Of a DNA stretch of 64,000 nt, positions 1-12,735 are shown piece by piece; the stretch's first letter is position 1; every line of letters begins with the position of its first letter. Source of the stretch: Lamellibrachia columna. Lineage: Eukaryota; Annelida; Polychaeta; Sabellida; Siboglinidae. The notes under the pieces were generated by a model. That model saw nothing but the letters and a program-made list of their open reading frames with translations. It was not told the origin of the DNA and did no database searches. The position numbers were made by a program, and so were the translations under genes. Where the stretch lies: contig OY759274.1 in NCBI GenBank assembly GCA_963662155.1, positions 40,949,842-41,013,841 of the forward strand, written 5' to 3'.

Positions 1-167
1 ATGGGAAGCATTCAGCCACACTACAATTACTGAATGAAGATAATTCGTTCACATATCCGCTTTTCTCTCTAGCCAGTTACTCATTTTACACTCCTGAGAC
101 GTCACCTGAACAAAATTGCCCAAGCTTCGATATTTAGATTTAAATGAAAATGCTTAATTGTGCACGT

Positions 168-170
<3 letters not shown>
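1..170. repeat. Dispersed repeat, copy A
   Basis: Positions 4-30 and 104-130 match 44953-44980 and 45068-45095 closely, in the same order and orientation (shared words ggaagcattcagccaca and acaaaattg). This looks like one diverged interspersed repeat present twice. I do not recognise the family and see no coding potential. Confidence 0.5.

Positions 171-235
<65 letters not shown>
171..235. repeat. (TA)n microsatellite
   Basis: Uninterrupted TA dinucleotides, about 32 units, between dispersed repeat copy A and the leftmost exon of the minus-strand gene. Confidence 0.95.
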
Positions 236-238
<3 letters not shown>

Positions 239-344
239 AAAGATGGTTCCAAGTTCAAGCATTCTAATAGGCAGGTATGGGAAATATACGATCTCAATGG
301 AGTAACTAAGCAACCAGTCGTCCTGTTGACCCGTTAGTCTATAC

Positions 345-487
345 CTCAATGGTTTCGTTCAATCCGACGTCTCTCATCGTCATCGGCTCTGAACTGGTAG
401 CATCATCACATCCGAAGTCAAAGCGGACGATCCCACGCACGTTGGGAATGGCATCCACGGTTCTACAGCCTTGTCGGTCGTCTAGAC
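345..487 (-). CDS. EMI/EGF gene, exon 11 (leftmost seen)
   Basis: Acceptor tttaccag before 487 and donor GAG/gtatag at 344. It starts with two bases that complete a Gly codon from the exon above and ends in phase 0. It encodes about 48 residues with two cysteines (QGCRTVD; RFDFGCDD), no recognised domain. The gene must continue beyond position 1. Confidence 0.6.
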
Positions 488-527
488 CTGGTAAACAATA
501 TTGTGGCAATGCATTTATAAGCATAAC

Positions 528-1226
528 AACGACACATCGTATTCTAACAATGCGATGAGTGTTGTTCTAAGTAAATCATTATCAAATGTTTTGGCAAGAT
601 CAGTGCATATTTCTATGCCATGGTCTTGACTGTCATATGATAGCTATCATATGAGTTCCATTTACAATCACACACACGCTCATTTAGAGCAAATACCCAG
701 TAATATCCCCGTTTGGTTTTAGGTTTATCAGCGATTACCTTTACAGCACTTGAACATTTCGACTTGACATATGCCACTGACGTGTAGAAACAGCTGCAAC
801 ATTCGTCTAGCAGGTTCCCATATGACAACTATGAGCATTGTCATAATATGCCTTTTTGATACCCAAATAGCAATGTTATGCTTTGGCGTGTCATTGGTAT
901 TGGTAGTTCAGATATGTTCTGAGATAGGAACACGCAATAAAACAACATTTCCAAAAGACGCATGATGAATACGATTCAAATAATTGTATCAACAAAGTAT
1001 CACAGAAAGATCAGTGATTAGCGTGTGTGTGACTGCTTATGTATCTAAGTGCATTCATTAAAGCAACTGGCGGAATAGATAAGCATCCCTACTAAAGCAT
1101 CTGGTTACATGACGCATATACATCAACAATATAAACAAGACGAAGACAAATACTAAGTAGTCACCACACTTAATGTCACAACTAAGTTTACTAGACAAAT
1201 ATCCAAAAACAGACGACCGATATTAC
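528..1226. other. Intron, no feature seen
   Basis: AT-rich sequence between exons 11 and 10 of the EMI/EGF gene. No repeat array, RNA gene or convincing reading frame found. Confidence 0.5.
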
Positions 1227-1528
1227 CTTTACTTGCTGGCCACGGCTTCACTTTGTTGAGCAGTTTGTTGTCGTGTTGGAAGCCGTTCTCGAAGTGACCC
1301 TGCCAGTTGACGACGACAATGTCGACGAGCGATGTCAGCCAGACGACGGTGTTACGGACATCCGTGGCAGCCGTCACGGACATCGACTGGTTGGTGACAG
1401 TCACGCCCGATTGGGCGTCCCAAAGAAACAAGCCCCGGGCTAAGGCAACGTTTCCAGCGGCGTCTTTCACGGTCAGGACGACGGAGTACATCCCGGGACG
1501 TGACAGCGTGTATGGCGGCAGGCCCATG
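1227..1528 (-). CDS. EMI/EGF gene, exon 10 (HYR/PKD-like)
   Basis: Acceptor ttatcatcag before 1528, donor AAAG/gtaata at 1226. About 100 residues. The segment PGMYSVVLTVKDAAGN followed by ALARGLFLWD is the pattern of an immunoglobulin-like beta-sandwich of the HYR/PKD type. Phase joins exactly to exon 9 (TG plus C) and to exon 11 (G plus GT). Family assignment is by motif only. Confidence 0.7.
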
Positions 1529-1599
1529 CTGATGATAATAATACGTATGCATGTATTATGCAATACAGTGTTTTACTGGTTAAGTGTTCATATGTAACA

Positions 1600-1683
1600 G
1601 CAACATTATTATTATTACTATTATTATTATTATTATCATCATCTTTATCATTATCTGCATTATTATAGTTATTATTATTATTT
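1600..1683. repeat. Imperfect (ATT)n tract
   Basis: Interrupted ATT/ATC trinucleotides leading directly into the CAG array. Confidence 0.8.
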
Positions 1684-1891
<208 letters not shown>

Positions 1892-2177
1892 CTCCAGCAA
1901 CAAAAGCAACAGCAGCTGCTGCTGTTGCTGTTGCTGATGCAGAAGTAATAGAAGCTAGTAATAGCAATTGGAGTAGTGACACCAATGACAATAATAGTTC
2001 ATTGACAATATTGTCTGGCGTTTCGAATAGTGATGCCTGAATAGGAGTAATAGAGTGAGGCAAAGCTTTTTATTTGGAATGTTGCAATACTGAAATGGGT
2101 ATTCTTTGCAATTAGATATGCACCCGCAAAATGTGCGCCCAACTAAAATATGTATATCATGGCTTTCATCTGCCTAC

Positions 2178-2335
2178 CAGGACGGCGCCTGTTTCCTCTC
2201 AACAGTCGGCGTAGACTTCTCCATAAGTAATCCTTCGCTGTCTGGCGCCAGTGGAAAGACTTGATAGGAGAAGTTCTTCAGACCGGAGTCGCCATCATAC
2301 CATCCCGCACACCCCACGAACCTCTTCGAATAATT
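2178..2335 (-). CDS. EMI/EGF gene, exon 9
   Basis: Acceptor aatttacag before 2335, donor CCTG/gtaggc at 2177. Starts in phase 0 and leaves two bases. The protein reads VGCAGWYDGDSGLKNFSYQV, an extracellular-looking segment of about 52 residues with no firm domain name. Confidence 0.65.
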
Positions 2336-2470
2336 CTGTAAATTAATCATTATTCATTAAATGTGGTGAGGGAGGTGTTCAAGACAATATGTTGACAACG
2401 GAGCAATGCAGCCATTTGCTCCCAACCAAATAGTACATATTATCGATCGCTATGAGGTACTTCTACTCAC

Positions 2471-2687
2471 ATTGCTGTCTACGTCACGACCGACATCAAG
2501 CGGAGCAACATCTCCACTGCTGCAGGTGCTCCTTTTTGTACAGTGTGTGGGCGGTAGAAGGTCAATAGTCACCCGGACCTTCCGACTACTGGACTGGCCG
2601 GTGAAGAATTGATCATCGATCGTGTTAGTTTCAGTGTTGAGGACTTTCTTGTAACCTCCGGTAGATGCCGCCATTGTCACTTCAATC
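2471..2687 (-). CDS. EMI/EGF gene, exon 8
   Basis: Acceptor acaactcgcag before 2687, donor AAT/gtgagt at 2470. About 72 residues including HCTKRSTCSSGDVAPLDVG. An internal ATG exists but the frame continues upstream to the splice site, matching the two bases left by exon 7. Confidence 0.65.
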
Positions 2688-3190
2688 CTGCGAGTTGTAT
2701 AATATTGAATGGTTGATTAGGCATTAGTGCGATTCCATATCATTGGATTTCGTGTGCGTTTGTTTCTTAGATTTAAGTCAGTTTTTCGGACCACAAAGAA
2801 TACGGATATCAATTGGCGCGTTGCATACCTTAAGTTTGGTTAGTTCGGTAATGTATGTGTTGTGCCAATGCGGTTTATTAAATGCAACTCCTATATATAT
2901 ACAAGTCTCCATTGTGTACATGCGTCACCACATTTCTTCAGCTCCAATTTGCTGTATGTCTGTAGTCACCTTGGACCTTTTCATTGTTCAAGTCTTCAGG
3001 TGCCTGTTTGTGGTTTCCTCGTACCTTTGCTTCTTCTCTTATATGTGGTGTTTAAATCACGTTTAGATGTTTTTTCATTGTAGTACTGATATTCGCAGCT
3101 TGACAAAGTTCAAAGTGGTATTGTTTCTCTTCGTCACTATACGACGAACGCCATAGATTGGATGTATAGAACCCTCTGAATGATACTCAC

Positions 3191-3317
3191 TGATAATTAT
3201 GCGCGACCACAGACTTCAATTTATGTCGGACGTTCCGGCACTCGGAAACCAGATGTGGGTTGCTTGAACTCACTGGGCTCGGACAAGAAATTGGCTCGTT
3301 GTAGATGACGTCTTTGT
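3191..3317 (-). CDS. EMI/EGF gene, exon 7
   Basis: Donor TATCA/gtgagt at 3190. The acceptor is less sure: cctgatag before 3317 gives the right phase (G plus AC). The protein has two cysteines (EPISCPSPVSSSNPHLVSEC). Domain unknown. Confidence 0.55.
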
Positions 3318-3543
3318 CTATCAGGACACGTCAACTTTGCATCAGGAATGTGATTTTTAATGACAAGAACGAAGTAGAAGAAAAGATAACAGCATCTAAG
3401 TAAATAAACAGACGATTGAAATACTAAGCCTTTTCTTTGGTCTTAGTTATTTTGAACTTTTATTAATGAATGTCAATTAATGTTCTTACATCACCTACAC
3501 ACACAACACACTCACAAAACACACACAAACACAGTCGACTTAC

Positions 3544-3689
3544 CGGCGTTCCAAAGTGTCACACTACCACTGGTGCTTACAACGCCCATACCGTATTGTC
3601 CAATGTACGGCGGTCGATGTGGTAAATCGGATTGTTTCTCGTAGTGCGTTTCCCAGCTCATGGTGATGAAGGCCACATCTCGACCGTTG
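3544..3689 (-). CDS. EMI/EGF gene, exon 6
   Basis: Acceptor gacttcacttcag before 3689, donor GCCG/gtaagt at 3543. About 48 residues, NGRDVAFITMSWETHY at the start and PPYIGQYGMGVVSTSG later. Phase fits both neighbours. No recognised domain. Confidence 0.65.
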
Positions 3690-3841
3690 CTGAAGTGAAG
3701 TCAAACACGTCTAAGTATATGTTCTTGTAAACACGAAGTGAAACTAGTCTTTTTGTTTGAGGAACATGATACACGTGTGCTTCAATAGATGAATAGTATA
3801 AGCTATTTCATCAAGTAGAAAAAGATGATGAATTGAACTAC

Positions 3842-3953
3842 CTGAAATATTTCTTGTCCGAGTCACACGTTCCTGTAAAGACAACCTTCTCATCGCCGTC
3901 ATACGTCGCCATCAGACTCAGCTGACACTTTTTGAAGATTGGCGACATGTTCA
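3842..3953 (-). CDS. EMI/EGF gene, exon 5
   Basis: Acceptor tttgattatttcag before 3953, donor TTTCAG/gtag at 3841. About 37 residues with two cysteines (KKCQLSLMATYDGD; FTGTCDSD). Joined directly to exon 4 it would replace the last EGF cysteine with Leu, so one or more exons are probably missing between them, in the stretch now holding LINE fragments. Confidence 0.6.
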
Positions 3954-4029
3954 CTGAAATAATCAAAGACCGACCAAATTACAACACTGCATCGCATAAA
4001 CGTGAGTTCTTCAAAGCAGACTCTGAACT

Positions 4030-5840
4030 AGCAGTCAGACCAACCTCTTACCCTTATTAATGAAGATATGGATGGACAAATTCCTGATGACTGGTGCAAA
4101 GGTACCATTGTAAACATTCCCAAGAAAAGTGACCTCACAACTGTAACAACTGGCGAGGTTCACCTTGCTGTACGACCCCAGCAAGGTCTTCTGCAAGATC
4201 ATCATCACGCGAATCTCGACAGCAATAGACAAGATGTTAACAAAAGAAAAAGCTGGATTTCGAACAGGAAGAGGATGTACAGACCACATTTTCACTCTTA
4301 GATACATCATTGAGCAATGCTCTGAATGGCAGAGAGAAATGAGCATAACGTTTGTAGACTTTTAAAAAAAGCCTCCGATAGCATCCACAGAAACAGTCTC
4401 TGGAGAATACTGTGTGCATATGGAATCCCAACATATATTGTGGACCTCAGCAAGCCGTTTTATGAGAACTACACATGCACCATCAGACAATCAGATATCA
4501 CATTTATGGTAAAGTGTGACGTCAGCAGTCTTACTCAACATTGTCATAGACTGGATTATGAAGAGGACAACAGAAGGACGAAATACGTTTTCTTCTCTCG
4601 AGGATATTTTAACCAGATTTGCCATCCAAGCCAAAGGCCCAGATGGCAAGTGGACAAGGAAGCCATTGGCTTATCGAGAGTCCAACAATGTTCATCTACT
4701 TATAACCCGCCCTCCTGAGATATGTGTCAACCTTGTTTTTAAACATATTCACGCTGCTAGCAGTTACACAATCTGTAGACAATTTGTTTCATTCATTTAT
4801 TGTCCTCTGTGAGAACGAGTGTTTCCTGATATCCAATCTACATTGATCCTTTACTAATTTTACCTCATGTCCTCTAGTTCTGCTATCCTTCTTGAGTGAG
4901 AAAAACATATTTCAATCAATATTTTCATACCCATTCAATATCTTAAAATCTTCAATCTGATCTCCTCTTAACCTCCCTGTCTCTAGAGTTGTTAAACCAC
5001 ATTCTTTCAGGCGTTCATCATAACTAAGGTATATCAGTTCTGGAATCATTTTAGTTGCTCTCCTTTGTATGCGTTCAAGCGTATCTATATCCTTCCTACG
5101 ATATGGTCTCCATGCTTGTATACAGTTTTCTAATATTGCCTTCGTTGCCCTTTTATCACATACACAACAAGACGTGCAAGAAAAGACGAACAGACTGAAA
5201 GAAATCTGCCAGAATATAGGAATTAATATCAACAAAAAGAAATCCAAGGTGATTGGGGCTGAACCACAGAACTGATGTAGGGAGGAGCCGAAATTGACAT
5301 AAAAAATCGCATGAATAAGGCCAGGGGAGTATTTGTCAAACTAAGACCTGTTTGGAGATCGACCGTATACTCGAGAAAAACGAAGATGATGCTATATCAA
5401 AGTTGCGTTCTGTCCACTCTGCTATATGGTTCAGAATGCTGGCCCATGATTGAAACATATCTGAGACAACTTTTAACCTTCCACACAAAATGCCTTCGAA
5501 ACATCATTCGAATATTCTGGCCATAAAAATCTCCAACAAAGTACTTTTCAATTAAATTAACAAATTAACATGGATAACTTGCTCACCTCAAGAAGATGGA
5601 GATGCATCGACCACGTTTTACGAAAGGATGACGACAATATAGCAAAAACAGCCTTGATGTGGACCCTCAAAGAAAACAAAAAAGAGGACGATCAAAAACA
5701 GCCTGGATAACTGTGGTAGGGTAATAACGTGTAATGCACCTCAACTGGGGCTAAGCTGCCAAACAAGCGGCAGATCGACAGAAGTGGAGAAGTCTTGTTT
5801 CTGCCGTATGCCCCAGTAGGCAAGAAGAGGATTATTAATA
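4030..5840 (+). mobile_element. Degenerate RTE-like LINE fragment (reverse transcriptase part)
   Basis: Plus-strand frames with many breaks encode reverse-transcriptase pieces in the right order: KEKAGFRTGRGCTDHIF near 4230, a FVDF...KASDSIHR block near 4350, NIVIDWIMKRTTEGRN near 4540, then after an insertion LLSHTQQDVQEKTNRL near 5150, LYQSCVLSTLLYGSECW near 5390 and a C-terminal zone to about 5830. This order and wording are typical of the RTE-like endonuclease/reverse-transcriptase LINEs of invertebrates. The 5' part is missing and the element is dead. It lies opposite to the host gene, within the intron between exons 4 and 5. Confidence 0.8.
4610..5148 (-). mobile_element. CR1-like LINE 3' end nested in the RTE-like LINE
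   Basis: The minus strand encodes the terminal reverse-transcriptase segment (RYIQ-type motif here LERIQRRATKMIPEL, then LKECGLTTLETGRLRGDQIE), followed by the 3' end containing gccatccaa and cagatggcaagtggacaagg on the plus strand. It splits the RTE-like element exactly at its FADD-box region. The same 3' end recurs at 41.4, 49.2, 55.9, 57.0 and 61.3 kb. Confidence 0.8.
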
Positions 5841-6106
5841 TGAAATTACATTAAATAAGAAAGTAAGCATCGCTTCAAGTACTAGATTCAATCACAACAT
5901 GCATATAATTGTGAATCACAATATGCAGTGTCGTGTACCCCGTTTTTTAATAAAGTAAACATGTTAACATAATATAATAGTGTATAATAATTTTGTTTAC
6001 ATAAATTGCCTTTCTCTCCTACGACATAGTTTCATATTAATGCTCCGACTTTGTTACTTACAACTTACTAATATGTAAAAAGAAAACGTTTCATTACTTG
6101 TGTTAC
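5841..6106. other. Intron, no feature seen
   Basis: AT-rich, no array or coding sequence recognised. Confidence 0.5.
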
Positions 6107-6199
6107 AGTTTGTTCCTCCGAAACCACTGAAGCAGATGCATCTATCGTTGCCATTGTGACAAGACCCGGGGAAGCAGTTGGTTCGGAAGGAACACTTCG
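6107..6199 (-). CDS. EMI/EGF gene, exon 4 (EGF module 2)
   Basis: Acceptor tctcttgtttcag before 6199, donor AACT/gtaaca at 6106. One 31-residue EGF-like module: CSFRTNC, FPGSCHNGNDRCICFSGFGG. Phase 2/1 boundaries are the usual symmetrical ones for EGF exons. The last cysteine codon is split by the donor (T left over). Confidence 0.75.
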
Positions 6200-6945
<746 letters not shown>

Positions 6946-7017
6946 CGTACACTAGCTCAATCATGATTAGATTTTAGAACATAACTAAGCAGCATGTCTG
7001 GTGGTTGCGCTACTTAC

Positions 7018-7113
7018 CTATGTCACAGGAGTGGCCCTGGTTGTCAGTTCGGCAGAAACATTTATTCTTGTCATAGCATATGGCGCCGTTCTCACATTTC
7101 GGGTTGCAAATGG
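7018..7113 (-). CDS. EMI/EGF gene, exon 3 (EGF module 1)
   Basis: Acceptor atctttgcag before 7113, donor ATAG/gtaagt at 7017. A complete 32-residue EGF-like module with six cysteines: CNPKCENGAICY, KCFCRTDNQGHSC. Phase joins to exons 2 and 4. Confidence 0.85.
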   Translation of the reverse strand, partial: PFATRNVRTAPYAMTRINVSAELTTRATPVT

Positions 7114-7475
7114 CTGCAAAGATTTTTTTTTAACAGCATGTGTATAGACATTCCAACCGTGTTCATCGTATAGATTAAGGTATCTATAACTTCGGGAATA
7201 TTCACACGTTGTCCACATTATAATTACTCAATGTTGGTACGTCTGTATTACTTTTCGATATTTACTTAATAATCCGGATAGTTATTGCACATCACAGAGA
7301 ACACGAATCAATTAGTTACGCATGAACACGTCGTACTGACTACGGTCTACAGTTCACGTGGCATTTTGGATTAGTGGGCAGAACAACATCACAGTGGACG
7401 CTGCTTAGCAGAATCACTTCGGGCCAGAGCAATTAGATTATGTTAAGCGGCTGATTCTCGAAGAACAAATTGGAC

Positions 7476-7552
7476 TGATAATGATATGATAATGATATGA
7501 TAATGATATGATAATGATATGATAATGATATGATAATGATATGATAATAATA
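7476..7552. repeat. 11-bp tandem repeat
   Basis: Unit ATAATGATATG, about seven copies, in the intron between exons 2 and 3. Confidence 0.9.
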
Positions 7553-7953
7553 TGGAAGTGAACGTGCAACGACATTTCATAAATTGGTATTTTCGGATGG
7601 GATATTTGCTTAGATTACGTCTCACGAGGGCTTCTCCACGTTGCAACTGCTACATTCACAATTGTTTTTATGTTTTACCGTTTTACATGATTGTACGATT
7701 TATTATATTTCGCTTCAGAAACACCTATATGTAGTCAATCAGCACTGGCTCCGGGAAAACCTGCTATTTCGCGCTACAGTGTATAATTGTTGGGCTACCT
7801 GATTCTACTAAGCGAAATACCGTGATTCAGTTATACGGCGCATTTTAGCACAACGGAAAAGGCGAATGATTTCGTCCTAGCCATTTTGATTCAATTAATT
7901 ATGTTATTCGTGATCCGTATGGAGTAGTTAGTTTTAGACACAAATAAACTCAC

Positions 7954-8045
7954 GTATATTGCAACTTCCGCCTGTCCAACCAGCACAGCAGGTAGTTGAA
8001 TTGATTCTATATTCCGTAGCTGTGTAGTATTGATAATAGGTACAC
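7954..8045 (-). CDS. EMI/EGF gene, exon 2 (EMI C-terminal half)
   Basis: Acceptor gttcatatag before 8045, donor ATAC/gtgagt at 7953. The protein ends STTCCAGWTGGSCN, the CC-x-G-W ending typical of EMI domains. Phase fits exon 1 (AG plus G). Confidence 0.75.
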
Positions 8046-8104
8046 CTATATGAACACAAACACACACACAAATATGTATATATATATATATAAATATTTA
8101 TTTA

Positions 8105-8625
<521 letters not shown>

Positions 8626-9023
8626 TATCGTGGATACCAAGTTGAGAGCATCATTCACTGATAATTAGAAAAATAAAATAAAACATATTAAGTGTAGCGA
8701 AAATTAACAAATAATTTGAGTGACGTGGTTATGTCTATGGATGCATTTTTTAATCTGCTTTTAAAACTGGAGGTTGTTTCACTGTTGGACATTTCGGGGG
8801 TTAAGGATCTAGTCTGTAACTGTGCGTGGAAAGAAAGCATCTACAGGTAAGTCAAATATTTGGATATGTAAACACGAATTGTACTCTCGTGAAACTGAAC
8901 TATCAGGTGAAATGTTCAACACACAGGTAGAGGTAATTCCATTTATGTGACAAAGCTGATAACGATGATGACACTGGACGTGACGGTGACAATTACTGTT
9001 GACGATGATACATGCGTACTTAC

Positions 9024-9175
9024 CTTCTCCAACCAAAGTAACCACAACTGGTTGTACGTTTTCTTGACCTCGTCACCTTAACTGAGTATCTAGTCGGGCA
9101 GTAGTGAGAACCACTGCAAGTCCGAACAGCGCAGTAGTAATTAGAACGCACGCGAGGGAGGTGCTTTCTCTTACA
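9024..9175 (-). CDS. EMI/EGF gene, exon 1 seen (EMI N-terminal half)
   Basis: Donor AGAAG/gtaagt at 9023. The protein is cysteine-rich and basic: NYYCAVRTCSGSHYC, then RKRTTSCGYFGWRR, continuing into the EMI C-terminal half of exon 2. The acceptor is uncertain (an in-frame stop lies just beyond 9185; AG dinucleotides at about 9165-9180 are candidates). No signal peptide here, so at least one exon lies further right. Confidence 0.65.
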
Positions 9176-9179
9176 AGTC

Positions 9180-10330
9180 AAAGTTCATTTATTAATATGT
9201 ATAGCTAAAACAACACGTGTTGACTAATAATGAATTAACCAAATATTAATAGCAGTGCACGCGTAAATGCATCCATGACTGAAATAATAATGTTTCCTTG
9301 AAGCTATCTCTTTATAATGTGTGTAGTTTGTGTAGAGACACATTAAGTTCGTTGGTTCGATTCCATTCTCGGTGAATGTACACAGTGACCGTTATGTAAT
9401 AAAACACAGTTATGTAAGCTCAAGCAGAAAATGCGAAGATAGTGACGGTGGTAGTGCAGTGATCGGTGTTGGTGGATGTGCTTGTGTCACAGACAGTGAC
9501 AAGAGTCGTGGACGTGTCGCAGTTATTAATGGTGGGCAGTGTTTGTGGTTTTGTTGGTTATTTCTCAAGATAGGTGGTGCAGTTTGTTATAGCACATGTA
9601 TAGGTAATGTCGTTGGAAGTAGAGGTGATGGTACCGTTCGATATTTCATAGGTAGTGGTTTTATAATTGGTTGTATCAAAGTAATAGTCCGTGCCTGGAA
9701 TGTCATACTTTTAATCGTCAGATGGTGAGTCAAATGTTTATGGTTGCCTGGTTTCTAGTGGTTTATGTTTCTATTGATGTCTTATTAACTATGACAACAC
9801 GAAAGTTCACCATAGTGTAAACAAATGTCGCCAGTTAAGATCACGTGTCGTGATATATCTAAATCCATGAGTGTCAATACAATTAGATACCAAAAAGATT
9901 CGCGCCAGTATTTTACGTGCGCTGACACAACCGCGTATATATTCCAAAGCATGTTCAATCACATTCTAAGTTATTCAAACGTCAGGTCAGCCAACGTTTG
10001 TGTTCTGAAGCGTGATTACTGTTTACTAAGTGTTATTGTTTGTACAATGTATTATTTGCTGAAACAGTAATTATGTAAATATTTGCGTTCTTCTCGCGTT
10101 TTTCGTCGATACATCGATGTTCCGACTCTCTCATTTAGAGTACAACATTGCGTCGACCCTGGCTCCCGATTCCACTCACTCTCCCCGACAGTGGCGCCAC
10201 TCAGCATATCACCACCGCCACAACTTGATCGTCATTTCAAAATGAACAGTTGCGGAGTGGTATAAAGAATTGGCTGGGAAACGTTTGCAACAAGCAACTC
10301 AGTAAAGAAATATTGTTTCAAAAAAATTAA
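9180..10330. other. No gene placed; SINE-like box and possible Thr-rich remnant
   Basis: A sequence resembling a pol III B box (ggttcgattcc) sits at about 9353. On the minus strand 9570-9715 reads as an open Thr-rich stretch (YDIPGTDYYFDTTNYKTTTY) after an acceptor-like ttaaaag, then hits a stop. This could be an exon or a decayed mucin-like piece; I could not decide. 10175-10225 is the second copy of the short repeat at 6585. Confidence 0.35.
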
Positions 10331-10344
10331 CAGGTGCGGAAACT

Positions 10345-12735
10345 AAATCCGACACTGTTACAACCATTGACACTACATCCGACAATGTTACAACCACTGA
10401 CACTACATCCGACACTGTCACAACTACTGACACTACACCCGACACTCTCACAACCACTGACACTACACGCGACAGTGTCACAACCACTGACACTACATCC
10501 GGCATTGCCACAGCCACTGACACTACACCCGACACTGTCACAACCACTGACACTACATCCGACAGAGTCACAACCACTGACACTACACCCGACACTGTCA
10601 CAACCACTGGCACTACACCCGACACTGTCACAACCACTGACACTACACCCGACACTGTCACAACTACTGACACTACACCCGACACTCTCACAACCACTGA
10701 CACTACACGCGACAGTGTCACAACCACTGACACTACATCCGGCATTGCCACAGCCACTGACACTACACCCGACACTGTCACAACCACTGACACTACATCC
10801 GACAGAGTCACAACCACTGACACTACACCCGACACTGTCACAACCACTGGCACTACACCCGACACTGTCACAACCACTGACACTACACCCGACAGTGTCA
10901 CAACCACTGACACTACACCCGACACTGTCACAACCACTGACACTACACCCGCACTGTCACAACCACTGACACTACACCCGACACTGTCACAACTACTGAC
11001 ACTACACCCGACACTCTCACAACCACTGACACTACACGCGACAGTGTCACAACCACTGACACTACATCCGGCATTGCCACAGCCACTGACACTACACCCG
11101 ACACTGTCACAACCACTGACACTACATCCGACAGTGTCACAACCACTGACACTACACCCGACACTGTCACAACCACTGGCACTACACCCGACACTGTCAC
11201 AACCACTGACACTACACCCGACAGTGTCACAACCACTGACACTACACCCGACACTGTCACAACCACTGACACTACACCCGCACTGTCACAACCACTGACA
11301 CTACACCCGACAGTGTCACAACCACTGACACTACATCCAGCATTGCCACAGCCACTGACACTACACCCGGCACTGTCACAACCACTGACACTACATCCGA
11401 CACTGTCACAACCACTGACACTACACCCGACACTGACACTACACCCGACACTGTCACAACCACTGACACTACACCCGACACTCTCACAACCACTGACACC
11501 ACATCCGATATTGACAGAACCACTGAAACTACATTCAATACTGACACAACATTGGCACTGCATCCAATATTGACTCAACTACTGACAATACATCCAATAT
11601 TGAGACAACAACTGAACTACATCCAATATTGACGCAATGACTGATAATACATCCAATGTTGAAGCAGCCACTGACATTACATCCAACATTGACACATCCA
11701 CTGATACTAAATCCGTTACTATGACAACCACTGACACTACATCCAATATTCACAAAACCACTGACACTACATCTGACATTGACACAACTACTGACGCTAC
11801 ATCCAATATTGACACAACACTGATACTGCATCAAATATTGACAAAACCACTGACGCAACATCCAATATTGACTCAACCACTGATAATACATCCAATATTG
11901 GTTCAACCACTGAAACTACATTCGGTATTGACACAACCGCTGACACTACATACCATATTAACACAACCACTGAAACTACATTCAGTATTGGTACAACCAC
12001 TGACATTACATCCAATATTGAATCAGCCACTGAAACTACATTCAAAATTTGACACAACATTGATACGGCATCCAATATTGACACAACTGACACTAAATCA
12101 ACCACATATACTACATCCGATAGTGACACAACAACTGACATTACATCAGATATTGATACAACCACTGATACTATATTAAATATTGACACAACCACTGACA
12201 CTACATCAGATAGTGACACAACAACTGACACTACACCCGATACTGACACAACCACTGATACTACATCCGATAGTGACACGACCATTGATACTACATCCGA
12301 CATTGACACAACAACTGACACTACATCCAGTATTGACTCAACCACTGAAACTATATCAAATATTGACACAACCACTTACACTGCATCCGATACTATCACA
12401 ACAACTGAAATATTGACACAACCACTGAAATTACATCAAATATTGACATAACTACAGACACTACATCCGACACTATAATTGACACAACCACTGAAACTAC
12501 ATCCGATACTGATACAACAACTGGCACTTGATCCGATATTGACACAACCACTGATACTACATACATTATTGATACCACCGCTGACATTGCATCCGATATT
12601 GACACAGCCACTGACACTACACCCCACACTGTCACAACCACTGACACAACGTCCGATACTGACACAATCGATGACACTACATCCTATGGTGACAAAACCA
12701 CTGACACTACATCCGATAGTACCACAACCAGAGTA
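10345..12735. repeat. 30-bp mucin-like minisatellite
   Basis: About 80 copies of a 30-bp unit with consensus gacactgtcacaaccactg plus acactacaccc. In one plus frame, open from 10306, it encodes Thr-rich DTVTTTDTTP decapeptides, and an acceptor-like attaacag lies at 10333, so it could be a PTS (mucin) exon. One-base deletions at about 10951 and 11280, and more after 11820, shift that frame, which argues for decay or assembly error. Units after 11500 are more diverged (ATTGACACAACC types). Other frames are open only because the unit is a multiple of three. Confidence 0.85.

Noticed and set aside
10334..12416. Plus frames reading LTLHPTLSQP repeats and minus frames reading SVVVTVSGVV
   Set aside because: Alternative frames of the 30-bp minisatellite; only the Thr-rich frame resembles a known protein type.
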